A stretch of DNA of 64,000 bases from an uncultured Eubacteriales bacterium (GCA_900319795.1 ONPU01000005.1:41438-105437), one strand, 5' to 3'. Shown: positions 16,910 through 27,679, counted from the stretch's first letter. The notes: generated by a model from the sequence alone, not told the origin. Translations and numbers: made by a program.

Positions 16910-17545
16910 ATGGGCGAAGTAAAAAGAAATTATCAAAGAGAACTGGATACGATCATTGCAGGCCTTAAGGAACGGGGCGAGGTGCCCCGTCTCTTTCTGC
17001 ACAGCTGCTGCGCTCCGTGCTCTTCCTATGTGCTGGAGTATCTGGCAAATTATTTCTCGATCACCGATTTCTTCTATAATCCGAACATTACGGACGAGAA
17101 AGAATACAGGAAGCGCAGTGAAGAATTGAGAAATCTGATTTCCCGGCAGCCGCATCTTCACCCCGTGGAATTTGTCGAAGGACGCTACGACCCGAAGGAA
17201 TTCTATGAAGCCGCCCGCGGCCTGGAGGACTGCAGGGAGGGAGGGGAGCGCTGCATGAAGTGCTTCAGACTCCGGCTCTTTGAGAGCGCGAAACATGCCG
17301 CCGAAGGACACTATGATTTCTTTACGACGACACTGACGATTTCCCCTTTGAAAAACGCCAGGGAACTGAACGAAATCGGAGAAGAGGCGGCGGCGGAATA
17401 CGGCGTCCGTTTTCTGCCTTCAGACTTTAAAAAGAAGGGCGGATATCAGCGGTCCATTGAACTTTCAAGGGAATATGACCTCTACAGGCAGAATTACTGC
17501 GGCTGTGTATTTTCCCGCCGGGACAGAGAAAACACTGAAAAATAA
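16910..17545 (+). CDS. queH: Epoxyqueuosine reductase QueH
   Basis: Last step of tRNA queuosine synthesis: reduces epoxyqueuosine to queuosine in the anticodon wobble position. The 211-residue product has HSCCAPCSSYVLEYL, FFYNPNI, a paired Cys motif RCMKC, and the C-terminal YCGCVFS. These are the cysteine ligands for the Fe-S cluster and nearby metal. No other queuosine gene is adjacent. Only a weak ribosome-binding site precedes the ATG, suggesting translational coupling to the flippase gene. Confidence 0.92.
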   Translation: MGEVKRNYQRELDTIIAGLKERGEVPRLFLHSCCAPCSSYVLEYLANYFSITDFFYNPNITDEKEYRKRSEELRNLISRQPHLHPVEFVEGRYDPKEFYEAARGLEDCREGGERCMKCFRLRLFESAKHAAEGHYDFFTTTLTISPLKNARELNEIGEEAAAEYGVRFLPSDFKKKGGYQRSIELSREYDLYRQNYCGCVFSRRDRENTEK

Positions 17546-17560
17546 GCGGATTTTCAAGGC

Positions 17561-17611
17561 CAGAGCTTAGGAAAGTGACAGGAAAGTTCACATTGAAAAG
17601 CTCTGCTTTTT
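17561..17611 (+). terminator. Intrinsic terminator after queH
   Basis: CAGAGCTT (17561-17568) pairs with AAGCTCTG (17598-17605), followed by CTTTTT. The 29-nt interior can itself form a small GTGA/TCAC stem. Confidence 0.65.
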
Positions 17612-17693
17612 ATTGCCAAAATAAGGTACTTGGATGTAAGATGGAATCCATTCAACTTTATTGATGTAAAACGGATGAAGGAAGGAACAGACC

Positions 17694-19121
17694 ATGGCGC
17701 AGCTCTGGGGAGGAAGATTTACCAAAGAAACGGATGCTCTTGTTTACAGCTTCAATGAATCCTTAAGCTTTGACAAGCGCTTTTTCGAACAGGATGTCCG
17801 GGGGTCGATGGCCCATGCGGCGATGCTGATGCAGCAGGGAATCGTGACGGAGGAAGAAGGAAACCGGATCATTGAAGGGCTGGAATGGATTCTGGCTGCC
17901 GTTGATAAGGGAGACCTGGCCATCGAGGGAGAATACGAAGACATTCACAGTTTCGTAGAGGCGAAACTGATCGAAAAGATCGGAGACGCCGGAAAGAAGC
18001 TGCATACCGGAAGATCCAGAAATGACCAGGTGGCTCTGGACATGCGTCTCTACGTAAGGGATGAGATCGACGAAATGACATCCCGGCTGGCGGCGCTTCT
18101 TAAGACCATTTTCAATATCATGGAAAGGGAAACGAAGACCTATATGCCGGGCTTCACACATCTTCAGAAGGCGCAGCCGGTGACCCTTTCGCATCACTTC
18201 GGAGCTTATTTTGAAATGCTGAAGCGGGACCGCGAGCGTTTCCTTTCGGTCAGGGAGAGGATGAACGTCTGCCCGCTCGGAAGCGGGGCGCTGGCAGGAA
18301 CCACATACCCGCTCGACCGGGAGTTTACGGCCATGCTCCTCGACTTTGACGGTCCGTGCGCCAACTCCATGGACGGCGTATCCGACCGCGACTATCTGAT
18401 CGAAACACTGAACTCCTGCGCGGTCACGATGATGCATCTGAGCCGCCTTTCCGAAGAGCTGATCATCTGGAATACGAATGAATACAGATTTATCGAGCTC
18501 GATGACACCTACGCGACCGGAAGCAGCATCATGCCTCAGAAGAAGAACCCCGATATCGCGGAACTGATCCGTGGCAAAACAGGGCGTGTCTACGGAGCGC
18601 TTATGCAGCTTCTGACGACGATGAAAGGCCTTCCGCTGGCATATAACAAGGACATGCAGGAAGACAAGGAACTGAGCTTCGATGCCATCGATACGACCAA
18701 AGGCTGCCTTGTTCTGATGAACGGCATGCTCGGCGCGGTGACATTCCACGCGGAGAGAATGGCGCAGAGCGCGACAGGCGGGTTTACCAACGCGACCGAC
18801 GCGGCGGACTATCTGGTGAGAAAAGGCGTTCCGTTCAGAGATGCCCACGGTATCATCGGACAGCTTGTGATCCGCGCGATTGAACTCGGGATCAGTCTGG
18901 ACGAAATGCCTCTTTCCGAGTACAGGAAGGTTTCAGATGTCTTTGACGAGGATCTCTATGAGGCGATCTCACTGAAGACCTGCGTCGAGAAACGCGGAAC
19001 TCTGGGAGCTCCGGGAGCGATGGAAGAGGAACTTGCGGCGAGCCGCGCGTATCTGGAAGAGATCGGAGCATTTGACGAAGAGGATGTCAGTGACGGAACA
19101 GAGCACTGGTTCGAACACTGA
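17694..19121 (+). CDS. argH: Argininosuccinate lyase
   Basis: Splits argininosuccinate into arginine and fumarate. 475 residues, typical length. It starts AQLWGGRFTKETD and carries the fumarase/aspartase-superfamily signature GSSIMPQKKNPD (about residues 276-287) with the flexible catalytic Ser loop, HTGRSRNDQ and the catalytic His in FTHLQKAQP. argG is not adjacent. ATG preceded by GAAGGAA. Followed by asd in the same direction. Confidence 0.97.
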   Translation: MAQLWGGRFTKETDALVYSFNESLSFDKRFFEQDVRGSMAHAAMLMQQGIVTEEEGNRIIEGLEWILAAVDKGDLAIEGEYEDIHSFVEAKLIEKIGDAGKKLHTGRSRNDQVALDMRLYVRDEIDEMTSRLAALLKTIFNIMERETKTYMPGFTHLQKAQPVTLSHHFGAYFEMLKRDRERFLSVRERMNVCPLGSGALAGTTYPLDREFTAMLLDFDGPCANSMDGVSDRDYLIETLNSCAVTMMHLSRLSEELIIWNTNEYRFIELDDTYATGSSIMPQKKNPDIAELIRGKTGRVYGALMQLLTTMKGLPLAYNKDMQEDKELSFDAIDTTKGCLVLMNGMLGAVTFHAERMAQSATGGFTNATDAADYLVRKGVPFRDAHGIIGQLVIRAIELGISLDEMPLSEYRKVSDVFDEDLYEAISLKTCVEKRGTLGAPGAMEEELAASRAYLEEIGAFDEEDVSDGTEHWFEH

Positions 19122-19162
19122 GAGACTATAGTGAGAAGTTTTATAAAAAAGGAGAGCGGATT

Positions 19163-20251
19163 ATGAGTGAGAAATTGAGAGTGGGGATTTTAGGAGCAAC
19201 CGGTATGGTCGGACAGAGATTTATCACGATTCTGAAGGACCATCCCTGGTTTGAGGTTACGACGCTTGCCGCGTCCGCTTCAAGTGCCGGGAAAACCTAT
19301 GAGGAGACCGTAAAGGGAAGATGGAAGATGGATGAGCCCGTTCCGGAAGCCGTAAAGGATATCGTCGTGAAAAATGTCAGCGACATTGAGGAAATTGCCT
19401 CTGAGGTGGATTTTGTTTTCTCGGCTGTCAATATGTCGAAGGACGAAATCCGCGCGATCGAGGAAGAGTACGCGAAAGCGGAAATTCCCGTAGTATCCAA
19501 TAACAGCGCCCACAGATGGACGGCAGACGTACCGATGGTCATCCCGGAGATCAATCCGGAACATTTCGAAGTCATTGAATCGCAGAAGAAGAGACTCGGA
19601 ACTGAAAGAGGCTTCATCGCGGTAAAACCCAACTGCTCCATCCAGTCCTATACGCCGGCGCTGGCGGCCTGGAAAGAGTTTGAACCCACGGAAGTGGTCG
19701 TCAGCACCTATCAGGCCATTTCCGGAGCCGGAAAGACCTTCGCGGACTGGCCGGAGATGGACGGCAACATCATTCCGTATATCAGCGGCGAAGAGGAGAA
19801 ATCCGAGCAGGAACCGATGAAGGTGTTCGGCCATATTGAAGACGGAAAGATCGTAAAAGCGGAAGGCGATCTGCGCATCACTTCCCAGTGCATCCGTGTT
19901 CCGGTACTGAACGGCCATACCGCGACGGTATTTGTCAATTTCAAGAAAAAGCCCACGAAAGAGATGCTTGTAGAAAAACTGCGCGCATTTTCCGGAAAGC
20001 CGCAGGAGCTTTCCCTGCCTCACGCGCCGGAACATTTTATTCAGTATCTCGAGGAGGACAACCGTCCCCAGGTCCGTCTGGACGTGGATTATGAAGGCGG
20101 AATGGGCGTCTCGATCGGCCGTCTTCGCGAAGACAGCATTTTTGACTGGAAATTCGTGGGCCTTTCCCACAATACGCTCAGAGGAGCGGCCGGAGGAGCC
20201 GTGGAGTGCGCGGAGCTTCTGAAAGCGCTCGGATACATCACGAAAAAATAA
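19163..20251 (+). CDS. asd: Aspartate-semialdehyde dehydrogenase, archaeal/fungal type
   Basis: Converts aspartyl phosphate to aspartate semialdehyde on the lysine/DAP, threonine and methionine pathway. 362 residues. NADP-binding [10 protein letters not shown], the nucleophile in KPNCSIQ (Cys158), [10 protein letters not shown] and RVPVLNGHT with the catalytic His. The sequence is of the archaeal/fungal branch rather than the usual bacterial one, as found in many Clostridia. SD AAGGAG. Confidence 0.95.
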   Translation: MSEKLRVGILGATGMVGQRFITILKDHPWFEVTTLAASASSAGKTYEETVKGRWKMDEPVPEAVKDIVVKNVSDIEEIASEVDFVFSAVNMSKDEIRAIEEEYAKAEIPVVSNNSAHRWTADVPMVIPEINPEHFEVIESQKKRLGTERGFIAVKPNCSIQSYTPALAAWKEFEPTEVVVSTYQAISGAGKTFADWPEMDGNIIPYISGEEEKSEQEPMKVFGHIEDGKIVKAEGDLRITSQCIRVPVLNGHTATVFVNFKKKPTKEMLVEKLRAFSGKPQELSLPHAPEHFIQYLEEDNRPQVRLDVDYEGGMGVSIGRLREDSIFDWKFVGLSHNTLRGAAGGAVECAELLKALGYITKK

Positions 20252-20267
20252 GAAGGGAGTGCATTAT

Positions 20268-22370
20268 TTGTCCAAAGAACTGTTCATCGCGGAAAAGCCG
20301 TCCGTAGCCAGAGAGTTCGCGAAAACTCTGGGCGTTGCGGGAGGACGTCATGACGGGTATATGGAGACGGAGCAGTATATTGTGACCTGGTGTTTCGGTC
20401 ATCTTGTAACGATGAGCTATCCCGAAGCCTATGATCCGTCCCTGAAGAGATGGAGTCTTGAGACTCTGCCGTTTCTTCCTGAGGAATTTCGCTATGAAGT
20501 GATCGGAGACGTCTCGAAACAGTTCGGGATCGTGAGCGCGCTCCTTGCAAGGGAGGATGTGGGACGCATCTATGTCTGCACGGACTCCGGGCGGGAGGGG
20601 GAATATATCTACAGACTTGTGGAAATGATGTCCCCCGCTTCCGTTAAGAACAAAGACCGCAGGCGGGTCTGGATCGATTCTTTTACCGAAGAGGAGATCA
20701 AAAGGGGCATTCGTGACGCGAAGCCCCTGAGCGCCTATGACCATCTTTCGGACTCGGCCTTCCTCAGGGCAAAAGAGGATTATCTGATGGGAATCAATTT
20801 CTCCCGTGTTCTGTCTTTGAAATACGCGGGAGGAATCGCGGATTACAGAGGCGGCAAATATGCGGCGGTAGCCGTAGGAAGGGTTATGACCTGTGTCCTC
20901 GGCATGGTTGTGAGACGGGAACGGGAAATCCGGACCTTTGTGAAGCAGCCGTTTTACCGTGTGAACGGGTATTTCGGAGGAATTGAAGCGGAGTGGAAAG
21001 CGGTAGAGGGAAGCCCCTATGCGGGGTCCCCTCTGCTCTACAAAGACAATGGTTTCAAGAACAGGGAGGATGCCGAAAAGCTGATTGCCGGAATCTTCGA
21101 TACTCCGGCTCTTCACGCGGATCCGGACGACTTTTACCGGTCATCGGATAACGGCGCGGAAGGACTTCAGGCGAGTGTGGAATCCACAAACCGACGTACC
21201 GAGAAGAAAAATCCGCCACTCCTTTACAATCTGGCTGAGCTGCAGAATGACTGTTCCCGTATGTTCCGCATTTCGCCGGATGAAACTCTGAAGGTGGCTC
21301 AGGAACTCTACGAGAAAAAAATGACCACTTATCCGAGGACGGATGCCCGCGTTCTGTCAACGGCGGTCGCGAAAGAGATTTCCAGAAATCTGAAAGGGCT
21401 TATGTCCTATGAACCGATGTCCGCCTTTGCGGGCGAAGTTCTTCAGGGAGACGCCTGGAAGAAGATCGGAAAAAGCCGCTATACCAATGATAAGGCGATC
21501 ACGGATCACTACGCGATTATTCCGACGGGCGCTGCCACCGGCGCTGCGGCATCTCTTTCGGATCTGTCCCGAAAAGTCTACGAACAGATCTGCAGGCGTT
21601 TTCTGGCGATTTTTTATCCGCCGGCCGTCTATGAAAAAACGCAGGTGGAACTCAAATGCCGTGACGAACATTTCTTCGTCAATACTAGAGTCCTGAAGGA
21701 CGAGGGATACCTGAAAGTGCTGGGACGCCCGAAATCCACACAGGGAAAAGGCAGTGAGGAAGCGAACGGACAGGAAGAAGAGCAGGAGGCGATGACGCCC
21801 GATCTTGAAAAAAAGCTGTCCGGCCTGAAAAAGGGAATGCTCCTTCGTGCGGACGGTTTCCGGATCCGTCAGGGAGAGACGAAACCCCCTGCCCGCTATA
21901 ATTCCGGATCGCTGATTCTGGCCATGGAAAATGCCGGACAGCTGATCGAGGACGAGGACCTCAGGGAACAGATCAAAGGGGCCGGAATCGGCACTTCCGC
22001 GACACGCGCGGAAATATTGGCGAAGCTCGTGAAAATAGGATATCTGAACCTGAATAAAAAGACACAGATCATCTCTCCTGAAATGCTCGGTGAAATGGTG
22101 TATGATGTGGTGGATCATTCGATTCGTTCCCTTTTAAATGCCGAACTCACAGCCAGCTGGGAAAAGGGGCTGACCGGCGTAGCGGACGGGACCATCTCTA
22201 CCGATGAATATATGGAGAAGCTGGAAGGATTTATTACAAGAAGGGTCAATGTGGTGAAGGGCCTTTCGAACCAGAGTGAAATGCGCCGTTTTTATGACGC
22301 GGCAGCGCCATTTTACAAAAAGAAATCCGGAAAAGGCAGCACGTCGGGGCGCATGAGAAGTAAGAAATGA
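20268..22370 (+). CDS. topB: DNA topoisomerase III
   Basis: Type IA topoisomerase that relaxes or decatenates DNA. About 700 residues. N-terminal TOPRIM (LFIAEKPSVAREFAK; TDSGREGEYIYRL), catalytic Tyr355 in TTYPRTDAR, and GIGTSATRAEIL. It ends soon after the core with a Lys-rich tail and lacks C-terminal zinc fingers. The TTG at 20268 is preferred: AAGGGAG lies about 8 bases upstream, whereas the in-frame GTG at 20259 overlaps that site. Confidence 0.95.
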   Translation: MSKELFIAEKPSVAREFAKTLGVAGGRHDGYMETEQYIVTWCFGHLVTMSYPEAYDPSLKRWSLETLPFLPEEFRYEVIGDVSKQFGIVSALLAREDVGRIYVCTDSGREGEYIYRLVEMMSPASVKNKDRRRVWIDSFTEEEIKRGIRDAKPLSAYDHLSDSAFLRAKEDYLMGINFSRVLSLKYAGGIADYRGGKYAAVAVGRVMTCVLGMVVRREREIRTFVKQPFYRVNGYFGGIEAEWKAVEGSPYAGSPLLYKDNGFKNREDAEKLIAGIFDTPALHADPDDFYRSSDNGAEGLQASVESTNRRTEKKNPPLLYNLAELQNDCSRMFRISPDETLKVAQELYEKKMTTYPRTDARVLSTAVAKEISRNLKGLMSYEPMSAFAGEVLQGDAWKKIGKSRYTNDKAITDHYAIIPTGAATGAAASLSDLSRKVYEQICRRFLAIFYPPAVYEKTQVELKCRDEHFFVNTRVLKDEGYLKVLGRPKSTQGKGSEEANGQEEEQEAMTPDLEKKLSGLKKGMLLRADGFRIRQGETKPPARYNSGSLILAMENAGQLIEDEDLREQIKGAGIGTSATRAEILAKLVKIGYLNLNKKTQIISPEMLGEMVYDVVDHSIRSLLNAELTASWEKGLTGVADGTISTDEYMEKLEGFITRRVNVVKGLSNQSEMRRFYDAAAPFYKKKSGKGSTSGRMRSKK

Positions 22371-22408
22371 AACGGTGTCAAGGAACCGTTTTGAGAAAGG
22401 AGAAATTT

Positions 22409-23080
22409 ATGGCACAGACAGAACAGGTGAAAATTGAGGAATTGTTTACACTGGAGGAATCTCTTGCCGGAGACTATATGAAAGGTTTTACATATCCGTG
22501 GGAGGTTCTCGCAGGAATTCACGATCTGATTTTACAGATCGGTCCGACACTGCCTGAAGATCTCTACGATCATCCTTCCGAAGACGTATGGATTGCCAAA
22601 AGCGCGAAAGTATTCGATACCGCTTATATCGGCGGCGCGTGCATTATCGGCGAACGTACGCAGGTGCGTCAGGCCGCGTTTATAAGAGGCGACGCTCTCA
22701 TCGGCAACGACTGCGTAGTCGGCAACTCCGCCGAACTGAAGAATGTCATTATCTTCAATAACTGCGAAGTTCCTCATTATAACTATGTAGGCGATTCGAT
22801 TCTGGGATTCCACGCCCATATGGGCGCCGGCTCCATCACGTCCAATATCAAGGCGGACAGAACCAATATTGTCATCAAAGGCGACAGCTGCTATGAGACC
22901 GGAAGACGGAAGATCGGCGCGATTCTGGGTGACTGGGTGGAAGTCGGCTGCAATGCTGTTCTGAATCCCGGCACGATCGTCGGAAAGAATTCCATGATCT
23001 ACCCGACAAGCTGTGTCAGGGGAGTCGTCAAATCGGAAACCATTTTCAAGAATACGGGTGAACAGATTGCTAAGAAATGA
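22409..23080 (+). CDS. Left-handed beta-helix (hexapeptide) nucleotidyl/acyl-transferase-like protein
   Basis: 223 residues. A short N-terminal helical part (DLILQIGPTLPED) is followed by hexapeptide turns from about residue 55 to 200 (for example AYIGGACIIGERTQVRQA, DALIGNDCVVGN, VPHYNYVGDSILG, MGAGSITSNIKAD). Close in pattern to the acyltransferase half of GlmU-type enzymes but without the uridylyltransferase half. The sugar and acyl donor are unknown. SD AGAAAGGAG. The TraX-like gene overlaps its end. Confidence 0.82.
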   Translation: MAQTEQVKIEELFTLEESLAGDYMKGFTYPWEVLAGIHDLILQIGPTLPEDLYDHPSEDVWIAKSAKVFDTAYIGGACIIGERTQVRQAAFIRGDALIGNDCVVGNSAELKNVIIFNNCEVPHYNYVGDSILGFHAHMGAGSITSNIKADRTNIVIKGDSCYETGRRKIGAILGDWVEVGCNAVLNPGTIVGKNSMIYPTSCVRGVVKSETIFKNTGEQIAKK

Positions 23081-23864
23081 AGTTTCAAAGGGCAGGGGTT
23101 TAAGCGGCGCGGTTCTGAAAATGATCGCCGTAATCACAATGACGATCGACCATGTCGGAAAAGGGATCGTGCAGCAGAAAATCCTTAAGAATCCGGAGAT
23201 CGTGTCGGGACTGATATCCCGGGACGATCTCCGAAGACTGTATGATCTGATGCGGGATATCGGCAGAATCGCGTTTCCGATCTACTGCTTTCTTCTTGTA
23301 GAAGGGTTTCTCCATACGCGCTCACGGGCAAAATACTGTATCCGTCTGTTCCTGTTTGCCCTGATTTCGGAAATCCCGTTCAATCTGGGGCTGTACGGAA
23401 CGTTGTGGTACAAGGGTCACAATAATGTGTTTTTTGAACTCTGGGCGGGACTCATCGCGGTCTGGATCTGGGACACGATCGACAGGATGCGGTACGGCAA
23501 TTACGAAGGGCCAAAGGTTCTTCGGAAAGCAGGCGAAATCGTGCGGAGATTTCCGTCCGAGTCAGTCTTTCTCCAGGTCGGATTAGTATCCGGAATCGCT
23601 TATCTGGCATATTTGCTGAAATTTGATTACCGGCACAGAGGAATCGCGCTGATTCTTCTTCTCTATCTGCTCCGCTTTGACCGGAAGGTCCAGGTTCTCG
23701 GAGGGGCGCTCTTTATGTCCGTCTGGGAGCTCCCGGCGGTCCTTTCTTTCTTCCCGCTGATCTACCTGTACAACGGGAAAAGAGGATTCCAGATGAAATA
23801 TTTCTTCTATCTTTACTATCCGCTGCATCTTATGGTGATTTACGTTCTGTCAGGGATGCTGTAA
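23067..23864 (+). CDS. TraX-like membrane protein
   Basis: About 265 residues with several hydrophobic segments. The N-terminal GLSGAVLKMIAVITMTIDHVG and the later FRLFLFALISEIPFNLG-like region match the TraX family, named after the F-pilin acetylase but common in Firmicutes without conjugation genes. The start is uncertain. TTG at 23067 has GGGTGA just upstream and overlaps the previous gene by 14 bp; GTG at 23058 is another option. No conjugation genes are present, so a role in cell-envelope acylation is only an inference. Confidence 0.8.
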   Translation: MLRNEVSKGRGLSGAVLKMIAVITMTIDHVGKGIVQQKILKNPEIVSGLISRDDLRRLYDLMRDIGRIAFPIYCFLLVEGFLHTRSRAKYCIRLFLFALISEIPFNLGLYGTLWYKGHNNVFFELWAGLIAVWIWDTIDRMRYGNYEGPKVLRKAGEIVRRFPSESVFLQVGLVSGIAYLAYLLKFDYRHRGIALILLLYLLRFDRKVQVLGGALFMSVWELPAVLSFFPLIYLYNGKRGFQMKYFFYLYYPLHLMVIYVLSGML

Positions 23865-23904
23865 AGACGGAGGATATAAAATTTTAAAATTAGGTGAAAC
23901 TGTT

Positions 23905-25704
23905 ATGACATCAAAGGAAACAATCAGAAAACGACTTGAAATGCTGCGCGCCCTCATGGCAAAAGAGGGAATCCGCCTGACGCTGATGAAATCTACGGAT
24001 CCTCATGCTTCCGAATACATCTGCGATCACTTCAAAGTGACGGAGTATTTCTCGGGCTGCACAAGCGATAACGTGGTCCTTATTACGGACGCGGTCAACG
24101 CGTATCTGTGGACGGACGGACGCTATTTTATTTCCGCCGCGAATGAGCTTATGGACACCGGAATCACGCTGATGCGAATGGGCATGAAAGGCGTTCCGAC
24201 GGTGGAGGCATTTTTAAAGAAAGAACTGCAGCCGGGAGATGTTCTGGCACTTGACGGCAGAAATATGGACGCTTCTTCCGGAGCCAAATACCGCGCGGCG
24301 GCAGAAAAAGCCGGCGCGGAAGTGATCAGTAATTTTGACGCTGCCGAAGAACTGTGGGTCGGAAGACCTGAAAAGCCGCAGAACCCGGTCTGGATTCTGC
24401 CGGAGGAACTGGCAGGAGAGTCGGCTGATTCGAGGCTGGCCAGGATCAGACGCCGGATGGAAGAAGAGGGAGCGAAGCATCATATAGTCTCCTCGCTCGA
24501 TGACATTGCCTGGATTCTCAATATCCGCGGATCCGACATTGCCTGCTGCCCGGTTTGCCTGGCCTATCTGCTGATCGGGGCCGAAACGGCGGATCTCTTC
24601 ATTCAGAAAGGGGAAGTGGATCAGGAGACAGCGGAGTATTTCAGACAGATCAAAGTCAAGACCCACGAGTATGAAGAAGTATTTTCCTATCTGGAAAACT
24701 ATCATTTTGAGGGAGCGGTCTTAGTTGACAGCGGCCATTCGAGCTACGAGATGATGCGCCTCATTTCCGAAAAGGCCGAAGTACTGGATCTTCCGAATCC
24801 GTCTCTCGCGATGAAAGCGCGTAAAAACAAAACCGAAGTTGAGAACAGCCGGCATTATTACCTCCTGGATTCCGCGGCGGTTACGCGTTTTATTTACAGA
24901 ATGAAGAACAAGGTCGGGCATGAGGCTGTTACCGAGTATACCGCGGCCTGCGAGATGGACCGCTTAAGGAGCGAAATACCGGGTTTTCTCGATCTGTCCT
25001 TCGGGACGATTTCCGCGTATAACGCCAACGCCGCGATGGCGCACTATCAGGCATCCGAAGAGAATGCCGCTACAGTGGGCAATGAGGGATTTCTGCTTGT
25101 GGATTCCGGCGGCCAGTACAAAGGAGCCACAACGGATGTCACACGTACGATAGCCGTCGGCCCTTTGAGCGCGGAAATGAAAAGAGACTATACGCTTACG
25201 GCGGCGGCGAATCTGAGGCTGATGTACAGCCGCTTCAAGAAAGGCACGACGGGAAGCCAGCTGGATCTGATCGCGCGGAGCCCCCTGTATGAATACGGCA
25301 TTGATTACGATCACGGGACCGGGCATGGCATCGGCTATATTCTGAACGTGCATGAAGGGCCCCAAAGGATCGGAAAATATACCGGCAATGCCAAGGAATC
25401 TCCGATGGAAGCAGGGATGATCACGTCAGATGAACCGGGAGTCTACAGGGAAAATCTGTACGGGATCCGGATTGAAAGCATTCTGCTCTGCGTCGAAGAC
25501 TGTGAGACGGAATTCGGCGAGTTCCTCAGGTTTGATCCGCTGACATACGTTCCGCTTGAAAGAGACGCGATCGATATCCGCTATCTGACCGCGGAAGACC
25601 GGATCCTTCTCAATCACTATCACGAGGAGGTCAGGGCAAAACTGTCCGGCTTCTTTACAGGCGAAGAACGGAAGTGGCTGATTGAGGCAACAGAGGAGAT
25701 CTGA
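23905..25704 (+). CDS. pepP: Xaa-Pro aminopeptidase (M24B), long form
   Basis: Cleaves the N-terminal residue before proline. 599 residues: two creatinase-type N-terminal domains and a C-terminal pita-bread domain. Metal ligands are visible in order: Asp (LLVDSGGQY), Asp (TTDVTRTI), His (HGIGYILNVHEGP), Glu (TSDEPGVY), Glu (GIRIES). This long, three-domain form is shared with eukaryotic cytosolic aminopeptidase P and many Clostridia. Probably cytoplasmic. Confidence 0.94.
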   Translation: MTSKETIRKRLEMLRALMAKEGIRLTLMKSTDPHASEYICDHFKVTEYFSGCTSDNVVLITDAVNAYLWTDGRYFISAANELMDTGITLMRMGMKGVPTVEAFLKKELQPGDVLALDGRNMDASSGAKYRAAAEKAGAEVISNFDAAEELWVGRPEKPQNPVWILPEELAGESADSRLARIRRRMEEEGAKHHIVSSLDDIAWILNIRGSDIACCPVCLAYLLIGAETADLFIQKGEVDQETAEYFRQIKVKTHEYEEVFSYLENYHFEGAVLVDSGHSSYEMMRLISEKAEVLDLPNPSLAMKARKNKTEVENSRHYYLLDSAAVTRFIYRMKNKVGHEAVTEYTAACEMDRLRSEIPGFLDLSFGTISAYNANAAMAHYQASEENAATVGNEGFLLVDSGGQYKGATTDVTRTIAVGPLSAEMKRDYTLTAAANLRLMYSRFKKGTTGSQLDLIARSPLYEYGIDYDHGTGHGIGYILNVHEGPQRIGKYTGNAKESPMEAGMITSDEPGVYRENLYGIRIESILLCVEDCETEFGEFLRFDPLTYVPLERDAIDIRYLTAEDRILLNHYHEEVRAKLSGFFTGEERKWLIEATEEI

Positions 25705-25841
25705 GTGGTTGCATTTTCGTTCTTTTTATGGTAAAAATGAGGATGGAATTTTATAAAAGGGCCTTATGCCCTTAAAAGGCGTACGGTTCATCATATAAAA
25801 TGATACAGTATCAACAGTTTAAGGAAAAGAGGGTACAAAAC

Positions 25842-27455
25842 ATGGCAAATATCGATTTGACAAAGTACGGAATCACCGGAGTTAAGGAAATCATCCACAA
25901 TCCTTCTTACGAATTTCTTTTTGAAGAGGAAATGAAGCCGGAGCTTACGGGCTATGATAAGGGCCAGCTCACGGAACTTGACGCCGTCAACGTGATGACC
26001 GGTATTTTCACAGGCCGTTCTCCCAAAGACAAGTACATCGTCATGGATGAGAACTCCAAAGATACTGTCTGGTGGACAACCGACGAGTATAAGAACGACA
26101 ACCATCCGATGTCCGAAGATGTCTGGGCACATGTAAAGGATCTGGCCATCAAGGAACTCTCTGACAAGAGACTGTTTGTTGTGGACTGCTTCTGCGGCGC
26201 CAACAAGGATACCCGTATGGCAGTTCGTTTTATCCTCGAAGTTGCGTGGCAGGCTCATTTCGTCACGAACATGTTCATCGTTCCGACAGCGGAAGAGCTG
26301 GAAACTTTTGAACCGGACTTCGTATGCTTCAACGCTTCCAAGGCCAAATGCGACAACTATAAGGAACTCGGCCTGAATTCCGAAACAGTCGCCGCTTTCA
26401 ACATTACGTCCCGCGAACAGGTGATCCTGAATACCTGGTACGGCGGCGAAATGAAGAAGGGCCTGTTCTCCATGATGAACTACTATCTGCCGCTGAAGGG
26501 CATTGCCGCGATGCACTGCTCCGCGAACACAGATATGGAAGGCAAGAATACCGCGATCTTCTTCGGTCTGTCCGGCACAGGCAAGACCACTCTGTCCACT
26601 GATCCGAAGAGACTTCTCATCGGCGACGACGAGCACGGCTGGGACGACAACGGCGTGTTCAACTTCGAAGGCGGCTGCTACGCGAAGGTCATCAACCTTG
26701 ACAAGGAATCCGAACCGGATATCTATAACGCGATCAAGCGCAACGCTCTTCTTGAAAATGTTACCGTAGACGAAAACGGCAAGATCGATTTCGCGGATAA
26801 GAGCGTCACTGAGAACACACGTGTTTCCTATCCGATCGAGCATATCGACAAGATCGTGAAGAAGGTCAGCCCGATCTCTTCCGGTCCGGCCGCTGAAAAC
26901 GTCATTTTCCTTTCTGCTGACGCGTTTGGTGTTCTTCCGCCGGTCTCCATCCTGACTCCGGAACAGACACAGTATTATTTCCTTTCCGGATTTACGGCAA
27001 AGCTCGCCGGAACGGAACGCGGCATCACAGAACCGACACCGACCTTCTCCGCTTGCTTCGGCCAGGCATTCCTGGAACTGCATCCGACGAAATACGGCGA
27101 AGAGCTCGTAAAGAGAATGAAGCAGAGCGGCGCTAAGGCTTATCTTGTCAATACCGGCTGGAACGGCACAGGCAAGCGTATCTCCATTAAGGATACCCGC
27201 GGCATTATCGACGCGATCCTCGACGGTGAAGTACTGAAGGCTCCGACAAAGAACATTCCGTATTTCAACTTCGAAGTACCGACGGAACTTCCGGGCGTTG
27301 ATCCGGCGATCCTTGATCCGCGTGATACCTATGCCGACGCTTCCGAATGGGATGAGAAGGCCAAGGATCTCGCTTCCCGCTTCATCAAGAACTTCAAGAA
27401 ATATGAGAACAACGAAGCCGGCAAGGCTCTTGTATCCGCCGGTCCTCAGCTGTAA
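25842..27455 (+). CDS. pckA: Phosphoenolpyruvate carboxykinase (ATP)
   Basis: Interconverts oxaloacetate and PEP with ATP/ADP; in fermenters it often runs toward oxaloacetate. 537 residues. P-loop GLSGTGKTT (about 242-250), metal site GDDEHGWDD, substrate loop [11 protein letters not shown] near residue 50. The ATG at 25842 follows GAGGGT; an in-frame ATG at 25800 lacks a site and adds a non-family extension. It stands alone, closed by a strong terminator. Confidence 0.97.
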   Translation: MANIDLTKYGITGVKEIIHNPSYEFLFEEEMKPELTGYDKGQLTELDAVNVMTGIFTGRSPKDKYIVMDENSKDTVWWTTDEYKNDNHPMSEDVWAHVKDLAIKELSDKRLFVVDCFCGANKDTRMAVRFILEVAWQAHFVTNMFIVPTAEELETFEPDFVCFNASKAKCDNYKELGLNSETVAAFNITSREQVILNTWYGGEMKKGLFSMMNYYLPLKGIAAMHCSANTDMEGKNTAIFFGLSGTGKTTLSTDPKRLLIGDDEHGWDDNGVFNFEGGCYAKVINLDKESEPDIYNAIKRNALLENVTVDENGKIDFADKSVTENTRVSYPIEHIDKIVKKVSPISSGPAAENVIFLSADAFGVLPPVSILTPEQTQYYFLSGFTAKLAGTERGITEPTPTFSACFGQAFLELHPTKYGEELVKRMKQSGAKAYLVNTGWNGTGKRISIKDTRGIIDAILDGEVLKAPTKNIPYFNFEVPTELPGVDPAILDPRDTYADASEWDEKAKDLASRFIKNFKKYENNEAGKALVSAGPQL

Positions 27456-27471
27456 TCAGATTTTGATTATG

Positions 27472-27503
27472 CTGCTGCACTTCAAAGGTGCAGCAGTTTT
27501 TTT
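27472..27503 (+). terminator. Intrinsic terminator after pckA
   Basis: CTGCTGCAC / GTGCAGCAG, 9 bp, loop TTCAAAG, followed by seven T. Confidence 0.95.
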
Positions 27504-27679
27504 ATGCGAAAAATATCGTGAAATTTTTTTACAGGCGGAATGCGATATAAAAATGAAAACTATCCTGAAAGTAAACAGAAACCGCTTAAGAATTTACTAT
27601 AAAAATGGTGAAAAATTAAGCTATAGACTGAATATTTAAGGAGAAGAGTCATTAAAAGGTTTAAAATTCAAAATTGTTC

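Noticed and set aside
23067-23864. Evidence of a conjugative element from the TraX-like gene
   Set aside because: No relaxase, coupling protein, integrase or other transfer gene nearby; TraX relatives are common in chromosomes.
25791-27083. A 430-codon open frame on the minus strand across pckA
   Set aside because: It is antisense to a clear pckA and has Arg/Phe/Val-rich, family-less translation; produced by codon bias of the real gene.
27553-27639. A 28-codon frame after the pckA terminator
   Set aside because: No ribosome-binding site or promoter close by, and AT-rich low-complexity translation.
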